Shown: positions 14,969 to 21,497 of the stretch, one piece after another
Layout: every line of letters begins with the position of its first letter
Numbering within the stretch: the stretch's first letter is position 1
Origin: JACDCA01 sp040881785
Lineage (GTDB): Bacteria > Acidobacteriota > Vicinamibacteria > Vicinamibacterales > 2-12-FULL-66-21
Assembly (NCBI GenBank): GCA_040881785.1
Contig: JBBECO010000148.1
Location: 1 to 21,614 of the forward strand
Length of the DNA stretch: 21,614 nucleotides
Direction: 5' to 3'
The notes under the pieces: generated by a model
What the model was told of the DNA's origin: nothing
What the model saw: the letters and a program-made list of their open reading frames with translations, nothing else
Databases searched by the model: none
Position numbers and translations under genes: made by a program

Positions 14969-15055
14969 GCGAAAGTGGCGGAATTGGCAGACGCACCAGC
15001 TTGAGGGGCTGGCGATCGCAAGATCGTGGGGGTTCGAGTCCCCCCTTTCGCACCA
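14969..15055 (+). tRNA. tRNA-Leu, anticodon GAG
   Basis: The acceptor arms are GCGAAAG (14969-14975) and CTTTCGC (15045-15051), followed by discriminator A and an encoded CCA (15053-15055). The anticodon stem CCAGC/GCTGG encloses the loop TTGAGGG, giving GAG, which reads CUC and CUU. The long variable arm CGATC-GCAA-GATCG marks a class II tRNA. The T arm is GGGGG-TTCGAGT-CCCCC. The gene lies directly downstream of secG, as does leuU of the same anticodon in E. coli. Confidence 0.97.
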
Positions 15056-15253
15056 ATATTGAATCGGCGGGGCCCCCTGCACCCCGCCTGGCGACCGCCG
15101 TTACGCTGGCGCTTCGCCGCCAGCTCCACTCTGGTCGCCCCTTCGCACTCCAGCCGTGTCATCGCGCCTCGCGAAGTCTGTCTCGCCGAAGCTGCGCAGC
15201 AGCGAAGGCGGACCCGCCTTTGAACCCGCTTCGCCGCCAACCCCGCGCGTGGA

Positions 15254-15289
15254 ATACCGCCCTTAATCTACGCATACAGCGCGTGGATT
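15254..15289. promoter_or_regulatory. Palindromic operator O1 upstream of fic
   Basis: The palindrome core is 15265-15289: AATCTACGC, a 7-bp centre ATACAGC, then GCGTGGATT (8 of 9 positions symmetric). It is preceded by ATACCGCC (15254-15261), which also precedes O2. It ends five bases before the -35 box of the fic promoter. Confidence 0.7.
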
Positions 15290-15293
15290 ATCC

Positions 15294-15322
15294 TTGACCG
15301 TCCGGTCGCATACCGCCATAAT
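15294..15322 (+). promoter_or_regulatory. Sigma70-like promoter of fic
   Basis: TTGACC (15294-15299) and CATAAT (15317-15322) are spaced by exactly 17 bp; both match the consensus at 5 of 6 positions. The promoter sits between operators O1 and O2, and the -10 overlaps O2. Confidence 0.65.
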
Positions 15323-15344
15323 CTACGCATACGGTGCGTAGAAT
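15310..15344. promoter_or_regulatory. Palindromic operator O2 overlapping the fic -10 and start codon
   Basis: The core 15320-15344 reads AATCTACGC, centre ATACGGT, then GCGTAGAAT (8 of 9 positions symmetric). ATACCGCC precedes it at 15310-15317, as for O1. The right arm touches the ATG at 15343, so a bound protein would cover the -10 and the initiation region. Confidence 0.7.
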
Positions 15345-16452
15345 GACCAAGTACATCCATCAGCTGCCCGAATGGCCCCATTTTCAATGGGATAGGGAGG
15401 CTCTGTCTGAGCCGCTGGCCCGGATAAGGCACCGGCAGGGCCGCTTGATGGGCCGGATGGAGGGCCTCGGCTTTCCTCTTCAGAAGGAGGCGGAGCTGCG
15501 GACGCTCACGCTGGACGTCCTGAAATCGAGCGAAATCGAGGGAGAGCATCTGAACCCGGACCAGGTGCAGTCGTCCATCGCCCGCAGGCTGGGCCTGGAT
15601 GTTGGCGGGGCCGAGGCCGCGGACCGGCATGTCGAGGGTGTCGTCGAGATGATGCTCGATGCGACGCAGAACTTCGATGAGGCGCTGAGCGCGGATCGCC
15701 TGTTCGGCTGGCATGCGGCGCTGTTCCCAACCGGCCGGAGCGGCATGCGCAAGATCGTGGTCGGCGCGTGGCGCGATGATGCGCGCGGGTCGATGCAGGT
15801 TGTTTCGGGTCCGGTCGGTAAAGACACGGTCCATTACGAGGCGCCCGCGGCTTCCCTGCTCGAGAAGGAAATGGCCAGGTTCCTCGAATGGGCGAATGAT
15901 GCGTCCGACACAACGGATGCTGTGCTCAAGGCTGCGCTCGCGCATCTGTGGTTCGTGACGATTCACCCGTTCGACGATGGCAACGGCCGTATCGCGCGCG
16001 CCATTGCCGATTGGGCGCTGGCGCGCTCGGAGAACAGCCCGCAGCGTTTCTACAGCATGTCGGCGCAGATCCAGCATGAGCGGCATGCCTATTACGACAT
16101 CCTCGAACAGACGCAAAACGGTTCGCTCGATGTCACGCCGTGGATGGAGTGGTTTCTCGCGTGCCTGGGGCGGGCGTTCGATGGAACCGAAACGACGCTC
16201 GCAGCCGTTCTGCGCAAGGCGCGGTTCTGGGAGAGCCTCGCCAACATCCCGATCAACGAGCGGCAGCGCGACATCGTGAACCGTCTGCTTGATGGGTTTG
16301 AGGGAAATCTCACCACCGTGAAGTGGGCGACGCTGACGAAGACCTCGCACGACACGGCGCTTCGCGATATCCAGGACCTGATCGACCGCGGCACCCTGAA
16401 GAAGGATGCCGGCGGCGGCCGGAGCACCAGCTATTCGCTCGCCGCCCCCTGA
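15343..16452 (+). CDS. Class II Fic-domain protein with C-terminal winged-helix region
   Basis: This 369-residue Fic protein has an N-terminal DUF4172-like region starting YIHQLPEWPHFQWD (4-17). An inhibitory motif SSEIEG (62-67) fits the (S/T)xxxE(G/N) pattern, and the catalytic motif HPFDDGNGR is at 208-216. Fic enzymes usually transfer AMP from ATP to a hydroxyl side chain of a target protein. An inhibitory helix N-terminal to the Fic core in the same chain makes it class II, so no separate antitoxin is needed. Residues about 305-365 look like a winged helix (TLTKTSHDTALRDIQDLIDRG). ATG at 15343 was preferred to GTG at 15334, which lies inside operator O2. Two copies of a palindromic operator suggest repression by this or another DNA-binding protein. 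Its target is unknown. Confidence 0.92.
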   Translation: MTKYIHQLPEWPHFQWDREALSEPLARIRHRQGRLMGRMEGLGFPLQKEAELRTLTLDVLKSSEIEGEHLNPDQVQSSIARRLGLDVGGAEAADRHVEGVVEMMLDATQNFDEALSADRLFGWHAALFPTGRSGMRKIVVGAWRDDARGSMQVVSGPVGKDTVHYEAPAASLLEKEMARFLEWANDASDTTDAVLKAALAHLWFVTIHPFDDGNGRIARAIADWALARSENSPQRFYSMSAQIQHERHAYYDILEQTQNGSLDVTPWMEWFLACLGRAFDGTETTLAAVLRKARFWESLANIPINERQRDIVNRLLDGFEGNLTTVKWATLTKTSHDTALRDIQDLIDRGTLKKDAGGGRSTSYSLAAP

Positions 16453-16503
16453 AGTGGCCCGACCGACCCTTCGGACCCCTCGGACCTATCGGACCTATCG
16501 GAC
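16453..16503. repeat. 9-bp tandem repeat between convergent fic and Cys/His protein genes
   Basis: The unit TCGGACCTA is repeated at about 16480-16497, flanked by degenerate copies (TTCGGACCC, TCGGACCTT). On the minus strand the unit reads AGGTCCGA and supplies the TAG stop of the gene ending at 16495. It fills the whole 42-bp spacer between two 3' ends. Confidence 0.85.
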
Positions 16504-16944
16504 CTTTCCCGGGCGGGGGCGGATGGGCGGCTTGCACGTCGGACACGGCCAGTGCTTCAGCTTCGCCGCCTCCGTCACCGTCACCCGCTTCGTCTTACCC
16601 GACAGCTTCTCGCACGTGTCGCGATGGTAGTACTTGCCGCCGACATCGATGAGGACCATCGGTAGTGTGGCCGGAGCTCCTGCCTTCCCCCCACCGGGCC
16701 CCTGCGGTGACTGCGCAGGGTCGCACTCCGCGTGCGCCTTCAGTCCGCGTCCATGGGCCTGCGCCACGGTCATCGCGAGGACTTCCTTCGCGTTCCGCAG
16801 CCGCTCGCACCCCGCGCGATGGTACTCGGGCGTCCCGGGCACCGAGATCACCATTTCAGTTTGCGCCTGCGCGCGAAGCGGACTCGACGGCGACGCGAGC
16901 GCCGCGAGACCGCAGGCGATACTGACGAGGGCGCGCGGAGTCAT
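16495..16944 (-). CDS. Secreted protein with two Cys/His putative metal-binding repeats
   Basis: This 149-residue protein has a probable signal peptide (about 1-26, ending near LRAQA) and no other membrane segment. Two copies of one motif follow. The second, complete copy is YHRDTCEKL (106-114) with AAKLKHWPCPTCKPP (126-140). The first is YHRAGCERL (41-49) with HGRGLKAHAECDP (64-76), where a His (71) stands in place of the first Cys of the C-x2-C pair. The pattern H-x3-C ... C-x2-C-x-P resembles small metal-binding modules in many uncharacterised exported proteins. A Gly/Pro-rich linker (78-94) joins the copies. Zinc or other metal binding is inferred. The stop codon comes from the neighbouring 9-bp repeat. 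The function is not known. Confidence 0.75.
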   Translation of the reverse strand: MTPRALVSIACGLAALASPSSPLRAQAQTEMVISVPGTPEYHRAGCERLRNAKEVLAMTVAQAHGRGLKAHAECDPAQSPQGPGGGKAGAPATLPMVLIDVGGKYYHRDTCEKLSGKTKRVTVTEAAKLKHWPCPTCKPPIRPRPGKVR

Positions 16945-17023
16945 CGAACAAACTTACCTCGATCCACCCGCACGTTGCACGCGGCACGTGGCACGTTCCT
17001 CGCCGGACGGCTCAAACGTGCGA

Positions 17024-17029
17024 GATAAT
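17024..17029 (+). promoter_or_regulatory. Possible -10 box of the namZ-like gene
   Basis: GATAAT at 17024-17029 lies five bases ahead of the ATG at 17035, so transcription would begin at or beside the start codon. No convincing -35 is visible. Confidence 0.35.
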
Positions 17030-17034
17030 CACCC

Positions 17035-18228
17035 ATGCCCGTGTCATCCCCGTCCCGCAGCACCGTCGTCTCTCCCGGCATCGAGCGGCTGCTCACCATG
17101 GAGCGGCGGCACGTCGATGGCCGCCGGATCGGCCTCGTCTGCAATCCCGCCTCGGTGGACGGCAGCTTCCGCCACAGCGCGGACGTGCTCGCCGAGGATG
17201 GCGGGCTGACGCTCGCCGCCATCTTCGGGCCGCAACACGGTTTTCGCGCCGACCTGCAGGACAACATGATCGAGACGCCGCACGGCCGCGACGATCGCCG
17301 GCGCGTACCGGTCTTTTCCCTCTACAGCGAGGTGCGGGAGCCGTCGGCCGCGATGCTGGAGGGGCTCGACGCGCTCGTGATCGACATCCAGGACGTCGGC
17401 ACGCGCGTCTACACGTTCATCTACACGGTGGCCAACTGCATGATCGCGGCTGCCAGGCACCGCCTCCCCGTCATCGTCTGCGACCGCCCGAACCCGATCA
17501 ACGGCGTCGACGTGGAAGGGAGCCGGCTCGACGAGCGGTATGCGTCGTTCGTCGGGCAATACCCGATTCCCCTGCGGCACGGGATGACGGTCGGCGAGCT
17601 CGCGCAGATGTTCAACCAGGCGTTCGGCATCGGCGCCGACCTGCACGTCGTGCCCATGAAGGGCTGGCGCCGGGAGATGTTCTACGACGAGACGTCGCTG
17701 CCGTGGGTGATGCCGTCGCCGAACATACCGACGCTCGACACGGCGATCGTCTACCCTGGCGCGGTGCTCGTCGAAGGGACGACGCTGTCGGAGGGGCGCG
17801 GGACGACGCGGCCGTTCGAGCTGATCGGCGCGCCGTGGATCGACGGCGAGCGGCTCGCCGAGGCGATGAACGCGCGCGACCTGCCGGGCGTCCATTTCAG
17901 ACCGGTGTTCTTCGAGCCGACGTTCCAGAAACATGCGAAGCAGACCTGCGGCGGATGCCAGCTGCACGTCCTCGACCGCCAGGCCTTCAGGCCGGTCCGG
18001 ACGGCGGTGGAGCTGATCGACGAGTTCCATCGCGAGGAGCCGTCGCGCTTCGAATGGCGCGAGCCGCCCTACGAGTACGAACACGAGAAGATGCCGATCG
18101 ACATCCTGTTCGGATCGGATCGACTGCGCGCGGCCGTGGCATCCGGCTCGGTCAGCGAGCTCGTGAAGGAATGGAGCACCGACGAGGAGGCGTTCCGCAG
18201 CCAGCGCGCTCCATTCCTGCTGTACTGA
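17035..18228 (+). CDS. NamZ-like exo-beta-N-acetylmuramidase (DUF1343, GH171)
   Basis: This 397-residue protein matches the DUF1343 family. Its characterised member NamZ releases terminal N-acetylmuramic acid from peptidoglycan fragments. Conserved blocks are GLVCNPAS (33-40), FGPQHGFR (64-71), VIDIQDVGTRVYTF (115-128), DRPNPI, SPNIPT and GTTLSEGRGTTRPFE. The N-terminus (MPVSSPSRSTVVSPG) has no signal peptide, whereas characterised family members are exported. A cytoplasmic muropeptide-recycling role is therefore possible. No Shine-Dalgarno site precedes the ATG, and a -10-like GATAAT is five bases away, which suggests a leaderless mRNA; an internal ATG at residue 22 is an alternative. No other recycling genes are in the window. 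Confidence 0.87.
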   Translation: MPVSSPSRSTVVSPGIERLLTMERRHVDGRRIGLVCNPASVDGSFRHSADVLAEDGGLTLAAIFGPQHGFRADLQDNMIETPHGRDDRRRVPVFSLYSEVREPSAAMLEGLDALVIDIQDVGTRVYTFIYTVANCMIAAARHRLPVIVCDRPNPINGVDVEGSRLDERYASFVGQYPIPLRHGMTVGELAQMFNQAFGIGADLHVVPMKGWRREMFYDETSLPWVMPSPNIPTLDTAIVYPGAVLVEGTTLSEGRGTTRPFELIGAPWIDGERLAEAMNARDLPGVHFRPVFFEPTFQKHAKQTCGGCQLHVLDRQAFRPVRTAVELIDEFHREEPSRFEWREPPYEYEHEKMPIDILFGSDRLRAAVASGSVSELVKEWSTDEEAFRSQRAPFLLY

Positions 18229-18238
18229 CGCGCGTCCG

Positions 18239-18300
18239 GTATTCGGGGCTCGGGGCTCGGGGCTTGGGGCTTGGGGCTCGGGGCTCGGGGCTCGGGGAGA
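18239..18300. repeat. GGGGCTC heptamer repeat upstream of the DinB-like gene
   Basis: The heptamer GGGGCTC, with GGGGCTT variants, is repeated about eight times in a row between the namZ-like gene and the DinB-like gene. It contains no stop codon on either strand, so frames stay open through it, but it is not coding. Confidence 0.9.
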
Positions 18301-18324
18301 TTGCGGAGAGAACGGAGAAGAGAG

Positions 18325-18807
18325 ATGGACGTCAAAGAACGGGAGAAGCTGGTTGCGCGCTACCGGGACGGGTATCGTGCCATCGTCGAGGCGCTGCACG
18401 GGGCGACGGAGAAAGAACTGGCCGCCAGGCCGGCGCCGGCGAAGTGGTCGGCGCGCGAGATCGTGCATCACCTCGCCGACAGCGAGATGACCGCGGCCAT
18501 CCGGCTGCGACTGCTGGTCGGGACGGACCGGCCGGCGATCCACGGCTACGACCAGGACGCCTTCTCAGAGCGGCTCCACTACGACCGGCCGCACGAGAGC
18601 TCGCTCGAGGCGTTCCGCTACGCCCGGGAGACCACGGCGCAGATCCTCGACCGGCTGAGTGATGAGGACTGGCGCCGGACCGGCACCCACTCGGAAGCCG
18701 GCGCATACGGCGTCGAGAAGTGGCTGGAGATCTACGCCACCCACGCCCACAGCCACGCCCGCCAGATCGTCGAAGCCATCGCAAAAGCGAGAATCGCTAA
18801 TCGCTAA
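18325..18807 (+). CDS. DinB-like (YfiT/DUF664-type) putative metal-dependent protein
   Basis: This 160-residue protein has the four-helix DinB fold. KWSAREIVHHLADSE (40-54) carries the first His of the metal triad (H48 or H49), and THAHSHARQIVEAI (139-152) carries the pair three residues apart (H140/H144 or nearby H142). Members of this superfamily bind Ni or Zn and often act as thiol-dependent transferases; the substrate here is unknown. It is unrelated to E. coli DNA polymerase IV. ATG at 18325 follows GGAG/AGAG purine-rich sequence; the in-frame reading from 18271 only translates the upstream heptamer repeat. Its last residues, IANR, and its stop are encoded by the same heptamer repeat that ends lpxK. 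Confidence 0.85.
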   Translation: MDVKEREKLVARYRDGYRAIVEALHGATEKELAARPAPAKWSAREIVHHLADSEMTAAIRLRLLVGTDRPAIHGYDQDAFSERLHYDRPHESSLEAFRYARETTAQILDRLSDEDWRRTGTHSEAGAYGVEKWLEIYATHAHSHARQIVEAIAKARIANR

Positions 18808-18933
18808 TCGCGGATCAGGGATCCGGGATCCGAGATTAGCGATCCGGGATCCGGGATCCGGGATTCGGGATTCGGGATTCGGGATTCGGGATTCGGGATT
18901 GATTAGGGATTAGCGATTAGAGATTAGGGATCA
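18790..18933. repeat. Heptamer-repeat array between convergent DinB-like and LOG genes
   Basis: GCTAATC heptamers begin at the end of the DinB-like gene. GGGATCC/GGGATTC heptamers fill the middle (GGGATTC at least five times), and GATTAG-type units lead up to the LOG gene. The outer parts are inverted, so each gene again meets CTAATC-type units in its own sense direction. It closely resembles the array at 9005-9146. Confidence 0.88.
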
Positions 18934-19818
18934 TCCCCTCGTCTTCGCGATGCCCGGCGCCTTGAGCTCCTGCGCGGTCTCGGGCACCATGTGGCGCTCC
19001 AGGAGGTGCTTCTTGAGGGTTTCGAACGCCGCCTCCACTGTGTTCACGCGGCAGAGCACGCTCAGGTCCTCTTCGCCGATCGCGCCCCACTCCACCAGCG
19101 GCTTGAAGTGCAGCACCTGGTCCCAGTAGTCGGTGCCGTACAGGATCACGCAGAGCTTCTTCGTCATCTTCTCGGTCTGGTCGAGCGTGAGGATCTCGAA
19201 CATCTCGTCGAGCGTGCCGAAGCCGCCGGGAAAAATGACGAGGGCTTTCGCGAGGTACGCGAACCAGAACTTCCGCATGAAGAAGTAATGGAACTCGAAG
19301 TGCAGGCCCTCCGTGATGTAGCGGTTCGGTCCCTGCTCGAAGGGCAGGCGGATGTTGAGGCCCACGGTCTTGCCGCCCGCTTCGGCGGCGCCGCGGTTGG
19401 CCGCCTCCATGATGCCGGGGCCGCCGCCCGAGCACACGACGAACCGCCGCCGCGGCTCCTCGAGCGACAGGCTCCACTCGGTCAGCATGTGCGCGAGCCG
19501 CCGCGCGTCTTCGTAGTAGCGCGACCACTCGAGCGCCTTCTGTCCGCGCTTCAGCGCAGCCTTGTAGTCGCTCCGCTTCCTGGCCTCATCCGTCCCGAGC
19601 TTGACGAGCTCCTGCTCGGCCCCCTCGCGGCTCAGCGTGCGCGCCGAGCCGAAGAACACGACCGTGTCCTGGATGTTCTGCAGCCGGAACCGGCGGGCGG
19701 GCTCGAGATATTCGGCGAGGATCCTGATGGGGCGTGCATCGGACGACTCGAGAAACTCCAGGTCGTGGTACGCGAGCGGCTGCTGTTCTGTCTTCGGCGC
19801 CTTCTTGGGCTCCTTCAT
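18931..19818 (-). CDS. LOG-family protein (TIGR00730-like Rossmann fold)
   Basis: This 295-residue protein carries the lysine-decarboxylase-like/LOG signatures SGGGPGIMEAANRGA (130-144) and PGGFGTLDEMFE (197-208). The latter is the PGGxGTxxE motif that defines phosphoribohydrolases releasing cytokinin bases from nucleoside monophosphates. It is longer than classic LOG proteins (about 190 residues) because of an N-terminal extension and an insertion (about 60-110, rich in charged residues). The longer type is common in bacteria but poorly characterised, and the substrate may simply be AMP. The ATG at 19818 is preceded by GAGGTG ten bases upstream. It is divergent from the cytochrome gene with only 38 bp between them. 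Confidence 0.88.
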   Translation of the reverse strand: MKEPKKAPKTEQQPLAYHDLEFLESSDARPIRILAEYLEPARRFRLQNIQDTVVFFGSARTLSREGAEQELVKLGTDEARKRSDYKAALKRGQKALEWSRYYEDARRLAHMLTEWSLSLEEPRRRFVVCSGGGPGIMEAANRGAAEAGGKTVGLNIRLPFEQGPNRYITEGLHFEFHYFFMRKFWFAYLAKALVIFPGGFGTLDEMFEILTLDQTEKMTKKLCVILYGTDYWDQVLHFKPLVEWGAIGEEDLSVLCRVNTVEAAFETLKKHLLERHMVPETAQELKAPGIAKTRG

Positions 19819-19844
19819 CGTGACGACACACCTCGAAAAAACTG

Positions 19845-19850
19845 TATCAT
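19845..19850 (+). promoter_or_regulatory. Possible -10 box of the cytochrome c gene
   Basis: TATCAT at 19845-19850 lies six bases before the cytochrome ATG. A GTGACG at 19820-19825 could be the -35, though the spacing of 19 bp is long. The arrangement would give a leaderless transcript. Confidence 0.35.
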
Positions 19851-19856
19851 TTTGGG

Positions 19857-20291
19857 ATGCGAAACCGCCTCATGTGGTCCGCGGCCATCGCCGCGATGAC
19901 CGTCACCTCTCTGGTGGCTCTCGGCTCCTCGGACGCCCCGCAGGCCACGCCCACCGGGTGGATCCTGGGCGACGACGCCGACACGAAGAAGAATCCGCTG
20001 ACCGCCGATGACGCCACGCTCGCGACCGGCAAGGCGATCTTCAAGGACAAGTGCCAGCGCTGCCACGGCCCCGGCGGTCTCGGCGACGGCCCCGACGCCG
20101 AACCCGACGCGACGGAGATGGACCTCACGAATCCGAAGCGCGCCGGCCGCAATCCCGACGGCGTCGTCTTCTACAAGATTCTCAACGGCCGGAGGCGTCC
20201 GTACAAGATGCCCCCGTTCAAGGACGAACTCACCGAACAGCAGATCTGGAACGTCGTGACGTACGTGCAGACACTGCGGAAGCGGCCTTAG
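19857..20291 (+). CDS. Exported class I c-type cytochrome
   Basis: This 144-residue protein has an N-terminal signal peptide (about 1-24, RNRLMWSAAIAAMTVTSLVALG) and one haem site CQRCH (66-70: C66, C69, H70). M118 in YKMPPF is the likely distal ligand. The C-terminal helix ELTEQQIWNVVTYVQTL is typical of the single-haem cytochrome c fold. It is probably a periplasmic electron carrier or a detached subunit of a larger oxidase; no partner is encoded nearby. The start is the only sensible ATG before the signal peptide. The TAG stop is followed directly by GGTGCT-type repeats. Confidence 0.92.
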   Translation: MRNRLMWSAAIAAMTVTSLVALGSSDAPQATPTGWILGDDADTKKNPLTADDATLATGKAIFKDKCQRCHGPGGLGDGPDAEPDATEMDLTNPKRAGRNPDGVVFYKILNGRRRPYKMPPFKDELTEQQIWNVVTYVQTLRKRP

Positions 20292-20361
20292 GTGCTGGGT
20301 GCCGGTGCGCGGTGCGCCGTGCGCGGTGCTGGTGCTGGTGCTGGTGCTGGTGCTGGGTGCT
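20292..20361. repeat. GGTGCT hexamer repeat between convergent cytochrome and MbfA-like genes
   Basis: GGTGCT is repeated perfectly five times at 20325-20354 and is flanked by degenerate GGTGCGC/GGTGCCG units from 20292 onward. It fills almost all of the 74-bp spacer between the two 3' ends. Confidence 0.9.
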
Positions 20362-20365
20362 CGCG

Positions 20366-21478
20366 TTACAAAAATCGGGTGATCACCTCACCTAAGAGGT
20401 AGCCGACGGCGGCGACGCCGAAACCGACGATGAACATGTCGCGGCCGCTGGCCCAGATGCCGCGGCCGGTGAAGAGACTGCGCGCGGCGCCGATCGCGAA
20501 GTGCGCGAGCATGCTCACCGCGAGTGAGACCCACACCGCGCTCGCGTGTTCCATCACGAGGAACGGCGCGATGGGAATGAAGGCGCCGACGGCGGTCGCC
20601 GAGCCGGTCACGATGCCGTCCTTCAGCGGGGCGAGCTCCGCCGGGTGGATGTTCAGCTCTTCGCGCACCATGGCGTTGAGCGCCTGCGCCGGGTCCTGCA
20701 TCATGTGCCGCGCGGTTTCCTGCGCGCGGTCTTTCGGCAGCCCTTTCGCCTCGTAGATCAGCGCCAGCTCCTCTTCCTCGAGGTCCGGCATCAGGCGCAT
20801 CTCGTGGCGCTCCATCTCGATCTGATGGGCGTGGACTTCCTGCTCGCTCTTGGCCGCGAGGTATCCGCTCGAGCCCATCGACAGCGCGTCGGCAAGGGCG
20901 CCGGCGACGCCGCTGATGATCACGATCTGCGGCCCCACGTTCGCCCCCACGACGCCCGCGACCAGGCCGAAGTTCGCCGTCAGGCCGTCGTTGAACCCGT
21001 ACACGACGCTGCGGAGCATGCCGCCGGCGCCGCCGGTGTGCCAGGGCTCCCCTTCGCGCCCCATGATCTCCGACAGCTCGCGCGCATGGACGGCCGAGTC
21101 GGACGCGATATCCACCGCGGCCTGGTGCGTCGCCTGGTGTGCCGAGCCGCGGGCCATGCCGAGGTAGGCCTGCACTTCGCGTCCTTCTTCGGCGAGCAGC
21201 ATCGGCAGGACCGCGGACGGCCCGAAGGCCTTCGCCATCCACGCGAGCGCACGGGTCCGCAGTGCCGTCTTGTAAGCCGGCAGGGGACGACCCGCCTCAC
21301 GGAACAGCTCTTCCCACCGGGCGGCATGGCGATCCTCCACCACGGCAAGCCGCTCGAACAGCTCGCGGCGTTCGGTCACCGGCTCGATGGCCGCCAGCCT
21401 CCGGTACAGGACCGCCGCGTCGCGCTCGTCCTGATAGTGCTCGTCCCAGCTCGCGTCCGCCGTTGGCCGCTCCTGCAT
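20366..21478 (-). CDS. MbfA-like iron exporter: ferritin-like domain fused to VIT1/CCC1 transporter
   Basis: This 370-residue protein joins an N-terminal ferritin-like (erythrin/rubrerythrin) helical domain (about 10-140) to a C-terminal VIT1/CCC1-family membrane domain (about 150-370). Candidate di-iron ligands are E18, E48, H51, E97/E98, E101, H131 and E134. The transporter part begins GFNDGLTANFGLVAGV (161-176), the signature of the family. It has about five hydrophobic segments, with a charged cytoplasmic metal-binding loop (about 210-275) between the second and third. Characterised MbfA proteins export iron and protect against iron and peroxide stress. The ATG at 21478 is preceded by GGGGG and a weak TATTCT. 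No Irr- or Fur-like box was recognised upstream. Confidence 0.9.
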   Translation of the reverse strand: MQERPTADASWDEHYQDERDAAVLYRRLAAIEPVTERRELFERLAVVEDRHAARWEELFREAGRPLPAYKTALRTRALAWMAKAFGPSAVLPMLLAEEGREVQAYLGMARGSAHQATHQAAVDIASDSAVHARELSEIMGREGEPWHTGGAGGMLRSVVYGFNDGLTANFGLVAGVVGANVGPQIVIISGVAGALADALSMGSSGYLAAKSEQEVHAHQIEMERHEMRLMPDLEEEELALIYEAKGLPKDRAQETARHMMQDPAQALNAMVREELNIHPAELAPLKDGIVTGSATAVGAFIPIAPFLVMEHASAVWVSLAVSMLAHFAIGAARSLFTGRGIWASGRDMFIVGFGVAAVGYLLGEVITRFL

Positions 21479-21497
21479 GCCCCCAAGAATAGTGCTT

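Noticed and set aside
13759..15240. A 493-codon minus-strand frame opposite tpiA, secG and the tRNA
   Set aside because: It runs antisense through three confident genes, including a tRNA, and has no domain signature.
14969..15345. tRNA-Leu as an integration site for a mobile island carrying fic
   Set aside because: No integrase is present, and I found no second copy of the tRNA 3' end downstream of fic.
18325..18807. DNA polymerase IV because of the DinB name
   Set aside because: The protein is a 160-residue four-helix metal-binding DinB-fold protein with a His triad and has no polymerase motifs.
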